Source: Darksidea phi (lineage: Eukaryota > Ascomycota > Dothideomycetes > Pleosporales > Lentitheciaceae). Taken from it: a DNA stretch of 64,000 nt. Shown piece by piece: positions 1-11,302 of this stretch. Numbering within the stretch: the first letter of the stretch is position 1; each line of letters starts with the position of its first letter. The notes beneath the pieces are model-generated. The model was given only the letters and a program-made list of their open reading frames with translations. It did not search any database and had not been told where the DNA came from. Location: assembly GCA_030770425.1 (NCBI GenBank), contig JASJFT010000103.1:62001-126000 (forward strand), read 5' to 3'. A program made the translations under genes and the position numbers.

Positions 1-410
1 TCAGGTGGGCGTGGTCGGAGGGGAGGGGTGAGGGGAAGTGGCAGAAGCAAAGGGATGTCGAGTTGGGAGGTGAGGTTGGAGCTCCCACTTTGAGTGTGTC
101 TTCTCAGACGCACGGGGAATGCCGCTAGCATCAAGGGAACGACCCCACCAAGAGCGCAGAGACACACACACACACATCGCACGCACGCACGGACAGTCTC
201 GCCTTCTCCAGGCTTCTCTCATAACTATCTGGGTATTGGCTGCAAGGCCCTTTATTACACGTGGCTTCATTCGATAACGGCGCCCTACATCCGGATCTGA
301 GACTCATCTCTAGGCATCCGGACTTCAATCAGAAACTACCGACGTTCGGCGCCCATTACGCCTGGCGAGTCAGCCAACCATTAATACATATAGTCGTGAC
401 AGCATCATCT
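1..410. other. Intergenic, with CA microsatellite
   Basis: No convincing coding sequence. This is the downstream flank of the eisosome gene, whose stop codon is at 411-413 on the minus strand. A short (CA)n tract followed by CGCA repeats lies at about 160-192. Small open frames here have no recognisable domain. Confidence 0.6.
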
Positions 411-1515
411 CTAGATAACTCCAGCCTGTTCCACCTCGCGCTTTTCGGCCTCGGTCATGGGATAAGGAGGCTGCACTTCACCACCACCTCCATGCGATCC
501 CAGCGAGCCGCCACTAACAGCCCGCCGCTCGCCACTGCCGCTCCTGCTCCTGGCCGTCTTCTCCTGGTACGCCGGATGCTCCGTCAATCCACTTCCGGGC
601 ATCGCACCCACGCCCAGGGAGCCGGCGGATGAGTGGATCGGTTCGAGATTCGGCTGCCAGCTCCGCAGTTCGTCTTCGGCGTCATTGAGCACTTGGCGAG
701 CAATTTCGACTTCCTCGAAGCCTGCGTGTGTGTCGCCCGGCACAATGGGGGTATCGTCGAGTAGGTTCAAGATGCGGCGGGCTTGTCTAGCCAGGATGAT
801 TTGCTTTTCGGCTCGCTCGATAGTAGCGGCAAAGTGGACGTCGTAGGCTTCCTTGAACTTCTGACGCGTCTGGTCTGCTCAGTACCTCTCCCACGGCAAT
901 CGAAGACAGGTTGGACTCACGATGTTGGTAAGTTGCGCCTCCGCGACCAAGCTCTGAGCCTCGGCGCGAACAAGCTCCTGCTCAAGCTGGACAATCTTTG
1001 TGCTTTGCGGCTCCTTGTACTTCAGCTTGGCAATCTCATCCGACACCTGTCACGTCATCAACTTTGTAATCCCCATACCTCGCAGGCACTCATACCTTTG
1101 CTTTGTGGTCTCGGCTGGGCTGTACGGAGCTTTCTGTATTTCGGATCTGCTTCAGGACACCCCTAGATTCTTCTAGGGACTGCGCGTAAAGATCTTCCTG
1201 CTCCGCGATCTCTGCCATCAACACGCCCAGCTTGTCCGAGATCTCAGACACGGCGTCGTCGTTGGTAGCTTCGCCCCATTCAGAAAGCTGTTGAGCAATG
1301 GCTATGCCCTCGCGTCCTGCCGTCTCGTAGGCGCCGATGGCATGGTTTTCCGACTTGATCAGCTTGTAGAGCTTCTTGGACAGATCCGGTTGCTGCATCC
1401 CCCGAAGCGATGCCATTGTGAAGCGGTGCTTCGGGAGCGGCTTGTCGCCGTTGCCAGACCCATCCTTCTTGGAGCGGATAGAGCGTGATCGATTCCTGTT
1501 GTGCGGAACCATCAT
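411..1515 (-). CDS. PIL1: Eisosome core protein, Pil1/Lsp1 family
   Basis: The predicted protein has 334 aa in three exons: 1515-1096, 1046-921 and 869-411. Eisosome proteins of this family form BAR-domain half-pipes under furrow-like plasma membrane domains. Family hallmarks visible in the translation are the LSKKLYKLIKSENHAIGAYE segment near the N-terminus, the VSEISDKLGVLMAEIAEQ and SVQPSRDHK stretches, the helical EIAKLKYKEPQSTKIVQLEQ region encoded by exon 2, and LLDDTPIVPGDT in exon 3. The C-terminus is Ser/Gly-rich and variable, as is usual. Both introns are about 50 nt, have GT-AG ends and preserve frame. The chosen ATG is the upper of two adjacent Met codons (1515 and 1512). An upstream in-frame start at 1617 would add 34 Pro-rich residues and is less like the family. 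PIL1 and LSP1 paralogues cannot be separated here. Confidence 0.88.
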
Positions 1516-1617
1516 GGTAAGTGAACGCGCGCGGGAAAGCGTGCGTGAAGGAAGGCCCGGGTATGCTGGAGGTGGTGGTGGGGGTGGAGGATTGGTGGGG
1601 TATGCAAAGACGGCCAT

Positions 1618-3239
1618 GTCGATGCTGATACAGGACTAGGAAGTGATTGACTACGAAACGGAAACAGAAACAGGTATATGTTTTGAGGCGGAGAAGAGGA
1701 ATGAAGACCAGCTTACATTTCGATAGCTTTCGAAGCTTTCCTCGAGGTTATATTACCGTCTGCCCGTGGCTCATGTTAGCTGTGAGCGCGGCGCTTGGAG
1801 CTCGCGTTCGCCTTACCGGGCGGCTGCGCCGAGGAAAGCGGGTATGGCTGGACAGCAAATACACGTGCAATGCTATTCCGGGATGTTGAAACAGTTGGCG
1901 CTCTGCTACTGCGGGGGTGGACCGCGAACGAACTATGTTTGAGGTGCAAGTGACAGGACAACAACGGGTGGACCAGATGCTGTCACGCAAGCGCCCACTG
2001 CCGGTGATGTCATCTCAAGCCACGACGGAAGCCACGCTTGGCGCGAGAGAAAGCTCCTCGACTGTGCCGCAGCACTGCCAATTCTTCCTTCACGCGAGAA
2101 GGAGAGTGCTTGCGGCATGGCCTCTCCTTTAGACTACTGCGGTTTAGAAGGCATCTGTCCCACGCCAATGCGAAGTCGGTCTTGTTGCGCTGCCGGTGCT
2201 GTGCTGGGTCCATCCATCTCCTTGCGCGCCATCGCTAATGTATGGAAAGGCTCACAGATGCAGGTACGAACAATGACGGCTTCTCTCCGTCTATATCTCG
2301 GAGATTAGGCGGCGCAATCAATCTGCCGGAGCGTTCGACCTTCCTAGAACAACGCTATTACTAAAACCTGGGCGCCTGGGCCATCGCAGTCCCATAATCA
2401 ACTTGTGGTATCCTCTAATTTGCCAAGTCGGGCAACTGCATCAATCCCGAGTCCACCACGCCATGTCCAACGTCCTGCGCCAATGGGGCTACTCTAATTT
2501 TTGTCCTACCCTCGGAAGACCGTGTGACAAATGGAAGCGATTGTGTAGATCCAATCTTACGGCCAGGATACTCCCGTCGATCCCTGCCACAGGTAGGCTT
2601 GGGCGACTATTTTATAGCTGTCTAGCCGTGTAAGGTTGCGTGTATTTACACCCGAACCGCTAGAGCGTCCCTAACGTAACGCGTTAATGAAAATCGACGT
2701 TGTGGCTCCCTATCGCTACCTGTCAGTTCCAAGCCATCGGATTCTGAAGAACTCCCGAAAAGAAACTCCACGCCTGTTGGTTTTCGATTGGGGGCGGGGA
2801 GCGTGTAACACAGAGGACGTCCACTTAAGGAATATGCTTACTATTTGATATCTCATCAAATCACCACTTACAGTAGCTGACGGTGCGGGGTCGTCCTTTT
2901 CTGAAGGTAGCTCGTCAGCCACATCGAGCTTGTAGTAGATGCAGTGTTCCGTACCACGCTCATTGGTCAACGTACGACATCCTAGCACCGCCATGATATC
3001 AAAAGGCCACACCGGGACACTAACCGCTTCTGTAGGGTGGATCCGTCCAATTAGCAACCGATATACCAGATCTGGATGTTATGATTTGTGATCGGATGTC
3101 TTGCGGTCACAGCAATGCCCAAATTCCCGGGCTCGGTGAGAATGGCAAGCCTGTACACGCTCTACCACTGGGGGTTTAAATAGTCCACGATTTCCATTCC
3201 TCCCAGCACGCCATCCTTAGTTATTTGCCGTACGCCAAG
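1618..3239. other. Intergenic, no recognisable gene
   Basis: About 1.6 kb between the divergent eisosome and catalase genes, presumably holding both promoters. The longest open frame, 2716-3057 on the minus strand (113 codons), has an unremarkable composition and no domain I recognise. It contains a good splice donor (GTAAGT) near 2868, so a small spliced gene cannot be excluded. Confidence 0.4.
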
Positions 3240-5802
3240 ATGGTTGCTTCTCAATTGCTTGCAGTGTTGGCTATCTATTCCCGTCTCACCTATGCCGCAT
3301 GTCCGCTTATGGGCAGTGAGGCCCAAGATCTTCCGGCCAACCATCCGGTAGTTCGCCGAGACGGTTCAACCCCAACGTCGACAGAGGAACATCTTTCGCA
3401 ATTCTATATTGATGACTCTGACGTCTATATGACAAGCGATGCCGGTGGACCGCTGTCTGACCAGAATGCCCTCAAGGCAGGTGAGCGAGGTCCTACGCTT
3501 TTGGAAGACTTCATCAACCGCCAGAAGGTGAGAGCTACGATATCAGAGCCTACGCTTTTGCTAACCACCTATTTCAGATTATGCACTTCGACCATGAGCG
3601 TGTTCCAGAGAGAGGTATGGTCGGCCGGCCTCTATCAATGGCACTGCTAACGCCTTGAAGCTGTACATGCGAGAGGTGCTGGAGCTCATGGCGTCTTCAC
3701 ATCTTACGGAGACTGGTCGAATATCACCGATGCCTCTTTCCTAAAATCTGCAGATAAACAGACGCCCGTGTTTGTGCGGTTTTCGACTGTCGCAGGGAGT
3801 CGAGGATCCGCCGACACCGTTCGTGATGTTCATGGTTTTGCTACGAGGTTCTATACTGATGAAGGCAACTTTGGTATTTATTGTTTCACTGTGCTAGACT
3901 TCCCACTTGCTGACAATTGAGTATAGACATCGTTGGTAACAACATCCCTGTCTTCTTCATTCAGGATGCCATAAAATTTCCCGACCTCGTCCACGCCGTG
4001 AAACCACAACCAGACCGCGAAATCCCCCAGGCCGCTACTGCTCACGATACTGCCTGGGATTTCTTTAGCCAGCAGCCTAGTTCTTTACACACTCTTTTCT
4101 GGGCTATGTCTGGCCATGGTACCATCCGATCGTACCGCCATATTGACGGATGGGGCGTACATACGGTAGGAAACCTCCAGATTGAGACCCGAAGATTGAA
4201 TGCCGAAAACTTGCTAACCCTACTTCCACGGTTAGTTCCGCTTTGTTACTGCAGACGGCCGGACTAAGCTTGTCAAGTTCCGTTTCAGGACTCTGCAGGG
4301 GAAGGCCTCGCTTCTCTGGGAAGAGGCGCAAGCCATTGCAGGAAAGAATCCGGATTTTAACCGTCAAGATCTTTGGAATAATATCGAGAACGGGAACTAT
4401 CCCGAGTATGTAGTATGTCCTTGTTCCCTCATACCATACCTCTGAATCACTTGGCTAATTGCAACATCAAAAAGTTCGAAGCTCAGATTATGGAGGAAGA
4501 AGATCAACTCCGCTTTGGCTTTGATCTTCTCGATCCGACAAAGATTGTGCCGGAGGACATAGTACCCTTCACTCCTCTCGGAAAGCTAACTCTTAACCGC
4601 AACCCGCGAAACTACTTTGCGGAGACGGAACAAATCATGGTGTGTTACACAGAGGTTACTCTTGAAGTCGCGCTAATCCGTATTCCTAGTATCAAGTCGG
4701 CCACTTAGTAAGGGGCATCGACTTCACCGAAGATCCACTTCTCCAAGGCCGTATATTCTCGTATCTCGACACTCAATTAAACCGCCACAACGGTCCCAAC
4801 TTCGAACAGTTGCCGATCAACCAGCCGCGCGTCCCATGGCATAACAACAACCGCGATGGAGCAGCTCAAATGTACATACCTCTTAACAACGCAGCATACT
4901 CGCCAAATACTTTGAACAACGGCTCCCCTCGCCAAGCAAACCAAACTACTGGGAGAGGTTTCTTCACAGCACCGGGCCGTGGCACCACAGGCAGGCTCGT
5001 TCGCGCGTTATCTTCCACATTTTCCGACGTCTGGTCTCAACCAAGATTGTTCTTCAACTCCCTTTTGCCGGTTGAGCAACAGTTCCTCATCAACGCTATG
5101 CGTTTCGAGACAGCACAGCTCCAGAGCAATATCGTCAAGGAGAACGTGCTTATCCAATTGAACCGGGTCAGCCACGATGTAGCTCAACGTGTTGCTGCTG
5201 CGTTGGGTATGACTGTTCCCGAAGCAGACCCCACCTATTACCATGACAACACCACTATTGGTGTCTCAGTGGCTGGGCGTCCACTACTGAAGATTGATGG
5301 ACTCAGGGTTGGTTATCTGAGTTCTAACCCCGCCTTGGAAAATTCCACCGTTTCATCTCTTCGCTCTGCTCTTAGTGCTCTTCATGTAGAGTTGGTCGTC
5401 GTGGCGGAGATGCTCAGCAGCGGCGTCAACCAAACGTACTCGACAACTGATGCTGGACAGTTCGACGCTATCGTCATTGGAGACGGGGCTGAATCGCTCT
5501 TTTCCATGTCGTCAAGTCTCGCAAAATCGAACTCATCGTCCGACCACTCTTACGGTAATACGACTTCTCGTTTGTCTACTCTGTACCCGCCTGGACGCCC
5601 GCTCCAGATCCTACAAGACGGTTACCGCTGGGGCAAGCCGGTCGCTGCTGTGAGCTCTGGTAGTTTAGCATTCAATGCTGCGGGCATCGAGTCGGGCAAT
5701 CCTGGTGTGTACACTGGCGTTGATGGCAGCGCTTTGGTGAGCTCCCTGCAAGAAGGCTTGACGCAGTTCAAATTCTTGGACCGCTATCCTTTGGATCAGT
5801 AA
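3240..5802 (+). CDS. catB: Secreted large-subunit catalase
   Basis: Haem catalase that converts hydrogen peroxide to water and oxygen. The model has seven exons: 3240-3527, 3578-3614, 3661-3873, 3927-4165, 4236-4412, 4475-4639 and 4690-5802, giving 743 aa. That is the usual size for large-subunit (clade 2) fungal catalases with a C-terminal flavodoxin-like domain. A signal peptide covers about residues 1-19 (hydrophobic core LLAVLAIYS, then TYA). The distal His is in [10 protein letters not shown] (His111), the active-site Asn is in [11 protein letters not shown] (184-185), and the proximal haem Tyr is in [12 protein letters not shown] (Tyr398). The C-terminal domain of about 150 residues starts near [17 protein letters not shown]. 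All six introns are 46-70 nt. Extracellular or cell-wall location is inferred from the signal peptide and from homologues such as Aspergillus CatB and Neurospora CAT-3. Start 3225, five codons upstream, is possible but less Kozak-like. Confidence 0.93.
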
Positions 5803-8136
5803 AGGAAGAAGTGGTCAAAAGCTCGTATAGAATTTGAATTTGTGCATGTTTCATCCACACTTCTGTTGGTCGAAGGAGGTTCTATGTCCTTGGCGAAGAT
5901 TCCTGCTTGCTCTAATACATGTTGTATATAGAAATAACGAACTTCACTATCGCCAAGAGGAGCACTGATGCTACATATACTTCTTAGAAGGCGTTTTCAA
6001 ATACGAAATTAGGTTTATATTATATCAATACGAATTCTAAAGAGCATACAAGCAAGGTACAAATCAGTGGGCGACTAGTGGGACATGAAAGGAAAAGAGC
6101 AATAGAGCTACGCTTTACTTGATTTGCCTTAGCAACCACTCAGCCATATATGATGTGGGCGTTCTTGATTGCTCCACCTGTGCACTACGATCTCCACACA
6201 ACCAACGGCAACGCTATTGTATAGGGAGGCACCTTTTTCGCTCGTATCGTTTCCCCGACCATGGAAGCCTAGCCGCTATTAGATGCGTTAGGCTGAAAGG
6301 CACACTTTTGCAGGAGTATCACACAACAGGACGTGGTTACACCAGTACTCAATAGCCCGTGTTGTCAGCAACAAGTCAAGGTAGAACAGCTTGAAGAGGG
6401 GATGAAGAGTTATAAGCTGGGAGAGCTTTCTGATGAGTCTGGGACTCTATGCTGCAGTTCAAAAAATAATTGCGCCTTCAAATGACAGGAAATTGGCGCC
6501 AATCCTGTCGCAAATGTGGCATCCTTCGCCGCAGACTACATCTTCCGGAATGGCGCAGCTTGCATCATTTTGCACTGTTCGTGGGCGTCGCTGTTCACAG
6601 GAACCCGGGGCATTTACCGAGTATTGAGACTAGGCCCAAGAACTCTGCAATCTACTAAGCGGACAAGAAAGTTGGAATGATAGAGGGATTTGAATACGAT
6701 AAAACATGGGGGATCTTGCGGGTAGGGTCATGAAGATTTTATTTAAGCACATGTGCGAGGTACAAATCGCTGTGGTCGGTTGAACGTGCTAGACCGATGT
6801 TTCACAGGGGTAGCTTGAAGAATGTATCCCCTCTGGTCAATAAGGCCTCAATCGCTACAAGCCTTCCATTCACATAGTAAACGCACGCTGCAAGGGGCTG
6901 GAGAAGCCTGTTGAGGCGAAGTATGGAGTATGGGCCATTTCACTCAATATCCTTCCCATCACCCTTTACTATGTGCAAAACTCCTATTGTGTTTCGTGCA
7001 GACCTCACCAAAAAACCCTTCCCATCACAGCTGAAGGGCGGCAAGATCATGGTGAGTTCACACATCAAGACCCTAGTTCGTCAGACGTCGTAGCTAACAA
7101 AAGCCCGAAAGTTGTTCGGATATATCTACCGTTAGATGCAAACTGCTTACTTTTTCACTGTGGATCACTGCTTCCAGAGCTCAACCCGCGTCAACGTCGT
7201 CGAAATCGATAAGCAAGGACATCCTTAGTTTTGAATAAGAAGCAGGCTATCGCCCACTGCACCAAGGCTTTTTGAATCTGGCCGTAGGCAAGCAAGGACC
7301 AAGATGAAGGTCTGGGCGTTGTGATGGCCTTTGATAGTGACAGATCTCATCCGTCAATGCTTCCCCTAAGTCAAGTTCCGCCTGGCAATCGTCGTTGACC
7401 TCTTCACACTCATGCCACCCACAGAGATTGTCAGATTAGGAATTCAAAGCCACCTCCACGGAGAACAATCCTTGCATCTTCAAGTTCTATTCTTATCCAT
7501 GGTCCGTTCACCGCTTGATGTAATGACATAAAGGCCAGCAAAGGCTTCATGTACGTGGATACAAACAGAAGAGTAACATCACTCTCCCCTGACCTTGGTT
7601 ATGCGTAATAGCATATACAATTTCAGCTGATTATATTTTAGGACTTAAGAACTAGGACTTAGAAATTATTGTGCGACGGCAAGAGAAAACCTGCTAAATG
7701 AGCACATCAAGGCGAAGAACTACGCCTTCTGCGGGGGTATGGCCATTGGAAATTTGACGAACTGGACGTGGTCGTATTAGCATCTTTCTTCGTCTTCAGC
7801 CCTGCCTTGGTGGCACAGTTCTTTCGGCGCTTGTTGAGAAGCAGATCGGGGTTGTTGTGTGCATAGCCGCTCCCACTAGACCTGACGTGTTATATTCACG
7901 CCATGGCTATGTTTATCACGGATATTTTCGATTATGTGAATGCAAAGACAACAGCAATTCCACCCACTTCAATTTCTCAGAAAGAGAACGACGACGTGAT
8001 ACAACTTCAATAAGTGCTGTGAATCAGCGTCATCATATCGTTCAGAAATGTACAAAGTTTGAGCATTAAGGCTCAACAACCCTCCTAGGTTTGCACTGAA
8101 TCCCCAAGCTAGAAAATCGAAGCCGATCAACACACC
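5803..8136. other. Long gene-poor stretch
   Basis: About 2.3 kb. The first few hundred bases are AT-rich and probably include the catalase 3' end. The remaining open frames are short (under 85 codons) and unlike known families. Around 6950-7230 there are GTGAGT and CTAAC signals next to short coding-like blocks, which could be an eroded gene, but I cannot assign it. No RNA gene was seen. Confidence 0.4.
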
Positions 8137-9146
8137 ATGTATATCTACAACTTCCTCGTTACCCTCGCCCTCACTAACAGCGCTCTCTCCGCTTCGTCTA
8201 TTCGTAGCACCGTCCATGTAACCGTCACTGCTACTACCACAATTACACCTGGCGTTGACGCTGCATCGCCCGCCAAACCGATAGTTACAGTGATAGTAAC
8301 TGAATATACAACTGTGATCTCAGGCATACCCCAAACGGCAACAAATCTACCACCCCACACGGTCTCTAACATCCACGGAGGTGCTCCTACTCACGACGGT
8401 GTTCCCTCAGGCTGCGTTATGGTCTGCCCTCCTGGTTTCACTGACCCATTTGTACCAACATTCACATCCAATACGTCTTATTCATGGACGAGTAATATGC
8501 CGACAGGGGCTGTCAGCGTGTCGAATCCGAAATATACCCTTTTCACGCCCGAACCAAAGTTTAAGACGGTGATATCATCGATTACGAATCTAGCTGGGAA
8601 GCCGACGGGTAGTGCGACCTGCCCCCACTCCATGTCGCATTCCGTGCCCGCAGGGGAGACGTCTGGTCCCGAGGGAGACGTTGCTCCAATGATATCTGGT
8701 GCAGTTTCTAAGCCCAGCTCCGTAGGTGCCACCTTAATGATGTGTGCAAAAAGAGATCAAAGCTAACTGTCGCATAGACACAGGAAAGATCGACTCTCCA
8801 AACCCCGGAAGCAACAGACGATGTACGATTTCAACCGCCAACAACAGACTCTGACGTTGTCAGCCCGACAATGGACACTCCATCCGCCGAATCTTCACCT
8901 AAGAAATTTCTTCTGAGCTCTACGAACCAGCTGATCCAAACGGATTCCACTTCGAAGGAGTCACACTCCCAAACTACGAACGGGTTAGACGTCCCTGATG
9001 TTGGAAAAAGCTACATGGAGGAGGGGGAGCCTGAGCGTCAGAATGAGTCGCGATCGCCGTGGAAGACGGGACGTCCTGTGCGACTGAAGCGGTCGGGGGC
9101 TGGGAGGCCTCGGTTTATGCGGCGATTGTTTGATCGTGTTGGGTGA
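8137..9146 (+). CDS. Secreted Ser/Thr-rich protein of unknown function
   Basis: Two exons, 8137-8721 and 8784-9146, give a predicted 315 aa protein. The N-terminus is a typical signal peptide (YNFLVTLALTNSALS) followed by a Thr/Val-rich segment (TVHVTVTATTTI and VTVIVTEYTTVISG), a pattern common in fungal cell-wall and GPI-type proteins. A two-Cys motif (GCVMVCPPGFTDP) lies near residue 90. The intron has a GTAGGT donor, a GCTAAC branch site 15-20 nt before CAG, and joins the two frames in phase 0. The exon 2 product is hydrophilic, rich in Ser/Pro/Glu and ends in a strongly basic tail (RPRFMRRLFDRVG) with no obvious GPI signal or membrane anchor. I recognise no named family. An extracellular wall-associated or effector-like protein is only an inference from the signal peptide and composition. 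Confidence 0.6.
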
Positions 9147-9899
9147 GAATGTATGTACAGATGTGCACATTAGTGTGCGTGGGTTGAACGTAAGTTTTTT
9201 CTCCCGTTATTCTAGCTATAACAGCTAGGAGCTTAGCTTTACCGGTGTTTCTACTTAATCTGAGAATCCTTGTCCTCCAACCATATGTTATGTGTCCTAG
9301 AGGAGGTTAGTTTGCGTTAGTCTCGTCAATTTGATTGAAAACGCAGGCTAGGTTCTATGAAAAGTCAGTCTAAACGACATAGAACACCTCCACATCACGC
9401 TTTAACACTTCATGCTAGTGGGGGCCACCAACATATCAGTCTGCGGACCGCGAGAGGAAACAAAGCAGGTGAATTGATCACTGGAGCCGGAACAATTGTG
9501 CCAGTTATCCTTTACGAAAGAAATGGAATAGCCGCAAAGTTGGATCCGGCTAATAACCCGTATAGTGACAGCTGGGTGCTACCGTTCCCGTGAAGTCAAA
9601 ATATCTCTCCGGCATTCTGCAATCCATCATCCGTCGTAACGTCATCATCTCTTTAACGCCAGTCCATGTAAACGATTCCATAGCCACTTGCTGGATACCT
9701 TGACGTCTCGCCAGTCGCAAGTGCGACATCCTTTGGAGGCCGATATCGCTCGGGGCTTTTCCATTATTGTTGAGCTCGTTGTCGTCGAAGCGCGTTTCGT
9801 GCTCGGAGTTCGCGATAATATTCCGGTGTTGAGGCCCACAGGAGTCTTGAGACTGCTCCTCTCGCGCGTATTCACCAGTTCCGTGGGCCTCGCCTCATG
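9147..9899. other. Intergenic between convergent genes
   Basis: This 0.75 kb holds the 3' flanks of the secreted protein gene and of SF3b14. Open frames at 9357-9593 (+) and 9645-9875 (-) have no domain signature, and I do not call them genes. Confidence 0.4.
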
Positions 9900-10491
9900 C
9901 TAATCGATACCATGCTGGCGTTTGCGCATTTCTAGAGCTTCCTGTCGCTCTGCGAGATCGTTCGCGGGTTTGATCATTTTCTCTGGCTGGTGATATAATA
10001 CTGAAGCGTACGTTAGCTGTTGATGCATGGGAACTGGAAAAGAGCCGCGCTTGCCCACGAGATATCGGTTCTGGAAGTTGAAGCCGTTGAGCTTGTCGCA
10101 GGCCGCCTTTGCATCCATTACGTCTTCATAGACCACGAAGGCAGTGCCCTTGGTGGTATTGGCGATGCCCTGGCGAATTTGGCTACGACTCGTTAGCTCA
10201 TGCCTGCGCTCAGATAGGACAACAAGCAGAAGGCGACATACCGCACAGGGCCGAACTTGCCGAAGAGGTCGAATAACTCCTCCGGGGTGACGTTGAAGCT
10301 GTCATGACGTTAGCGCCGAATCACCCGGTATGATTAAGATGATACTGACCTGAGGTTCTTCACGAACAGGGCTCTGTACATGCATGCTAGGTTAGCGAAG
10401 GTCGTGTGAGCGGCAGCGGCGGACTGCGCATGCGGACGAAGACATAGTCTTACCGATTTACTTCTGGGGCAAGCTTTCCGCCGCGACTCAT
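9900..10491 (-). CDS. SF3B6: Splicing factor 3b subunit 6 (SF3b14/p14)
   Basis: Small RRM protein of the U2 snRNP SF3b complex, which contacts the branch-point region in the spliceosome. Five exons (10491-10454, 10373-10350, 10298-10242, 10182-10055, 10000-9900) encode 115 aa, close to the 125 aa of the human protein. The translation begins [20 protein letters not shown] and has RNP-type segments ALFVKNL and [10 protein letters not shown], then [19 protein letters not shown] and a Lys/Arg/Glu-rich tail. Intron 4 (10054-10001) has a GC-AG structure. Only the GC donor (G|GCAAGC) restores the conserved NRYLVVLYHQ; no GT donor does. The branch site GCTAAC is present. Four introns in so short a gene is dense even for this window. 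It is divergently arranged with the demethylase gene. Confidence 0.92.
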
Positions 10492-11302
10492 ACTTTGGCA
10501 ATTGGAGGCAAACTGGGAAGGTGGGCGGAGACGATGAGGGCACAAGTGCGGGTGCAGATGGGGGGGTGGAGTGGGATGCGGAGTCGGCCATTGATGGAGG
10601 ACTGGTCTTGAAGAAGTGGTCTGTGCACTTGGAGATCACGTGGGGCGATTTTGCGGCAAACAACTCAACGTTGAAGTGCTCTAGATGCAGACATCCTCTG
10701 GAGATGCGGAAGCCGTGACGGTCACAGGGCATTGTGCAGCGATGGCAGTCGGGGACGTGCATTCACTGCGGGAGAGCACCGAGTGCAAAGGCATGCAATC
10801 GTAGCAGACAGAAATGTAGCGGATCTCTATCCGTGCACGTACTTGAGGCTTCGGTCGGACCTCCAGATGGCGGCGCAAGCGATGAATGGCTGTGCGCACC
10901 ACAACGCTCCCCCCCAGCACCCCATCGCCCGCTCCAGCACCGTCGCTCTCGCTCTCGTTTGGGCCCGTCGCTATCTACATCCATTGTGCTGCTGTGCACG
11001 GCGCCTGGCGGCAGCGGCAGCACTGGACTCATCAATAACACCGAGTGGACCTCCCCGCCGCTAACTCTCGACCGTACGCTCCTCCGTGCTCCGCCAGTCC
11101 TTCCCACAACCGCACCCACCCACCACACTCGCTCATTCCCGCCTCTGCGCCTTCGTTGGTTCGTCGCCTCGGCCGCCGGGATACATGTCTTCTGCGCTCA
11201 ACTGCACCGCCGGTTCCCTTAGAGCGACCCCGTAGCAGATCCCTCCCAAGCCGCACCTCCGAACCCCCCTCCGCTGCGTGCAGAACGCCCGCAGCCGTCA
11301 CA
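10492..11302. promoter_or_regulatory. Divergent promoter region, SF3b14 / JHDM1-like
   Basis: This 0.8 kb GC-rich interval between two head-to-head start codons must contain both promoters and leaders. The frame of the demethylase stays open upstream to about 11045 but contains no ATG there. The large overlapping antisense frames are composition artefacts. Confidence 0.5.

Noticed and set aside
2716..3057. 113-codon minus-strand frame upstream of catalase
   Set aside because: No domain, and it contains a splice donor that would end the frame if used; too weak to call.
11045..11302. N-terminal extension of the demethylase
   Set aside because: The frame is open but begins with GTG, and the encoded Pro/Ser-rich sequence has no ATG; 11303 is the first ATG.
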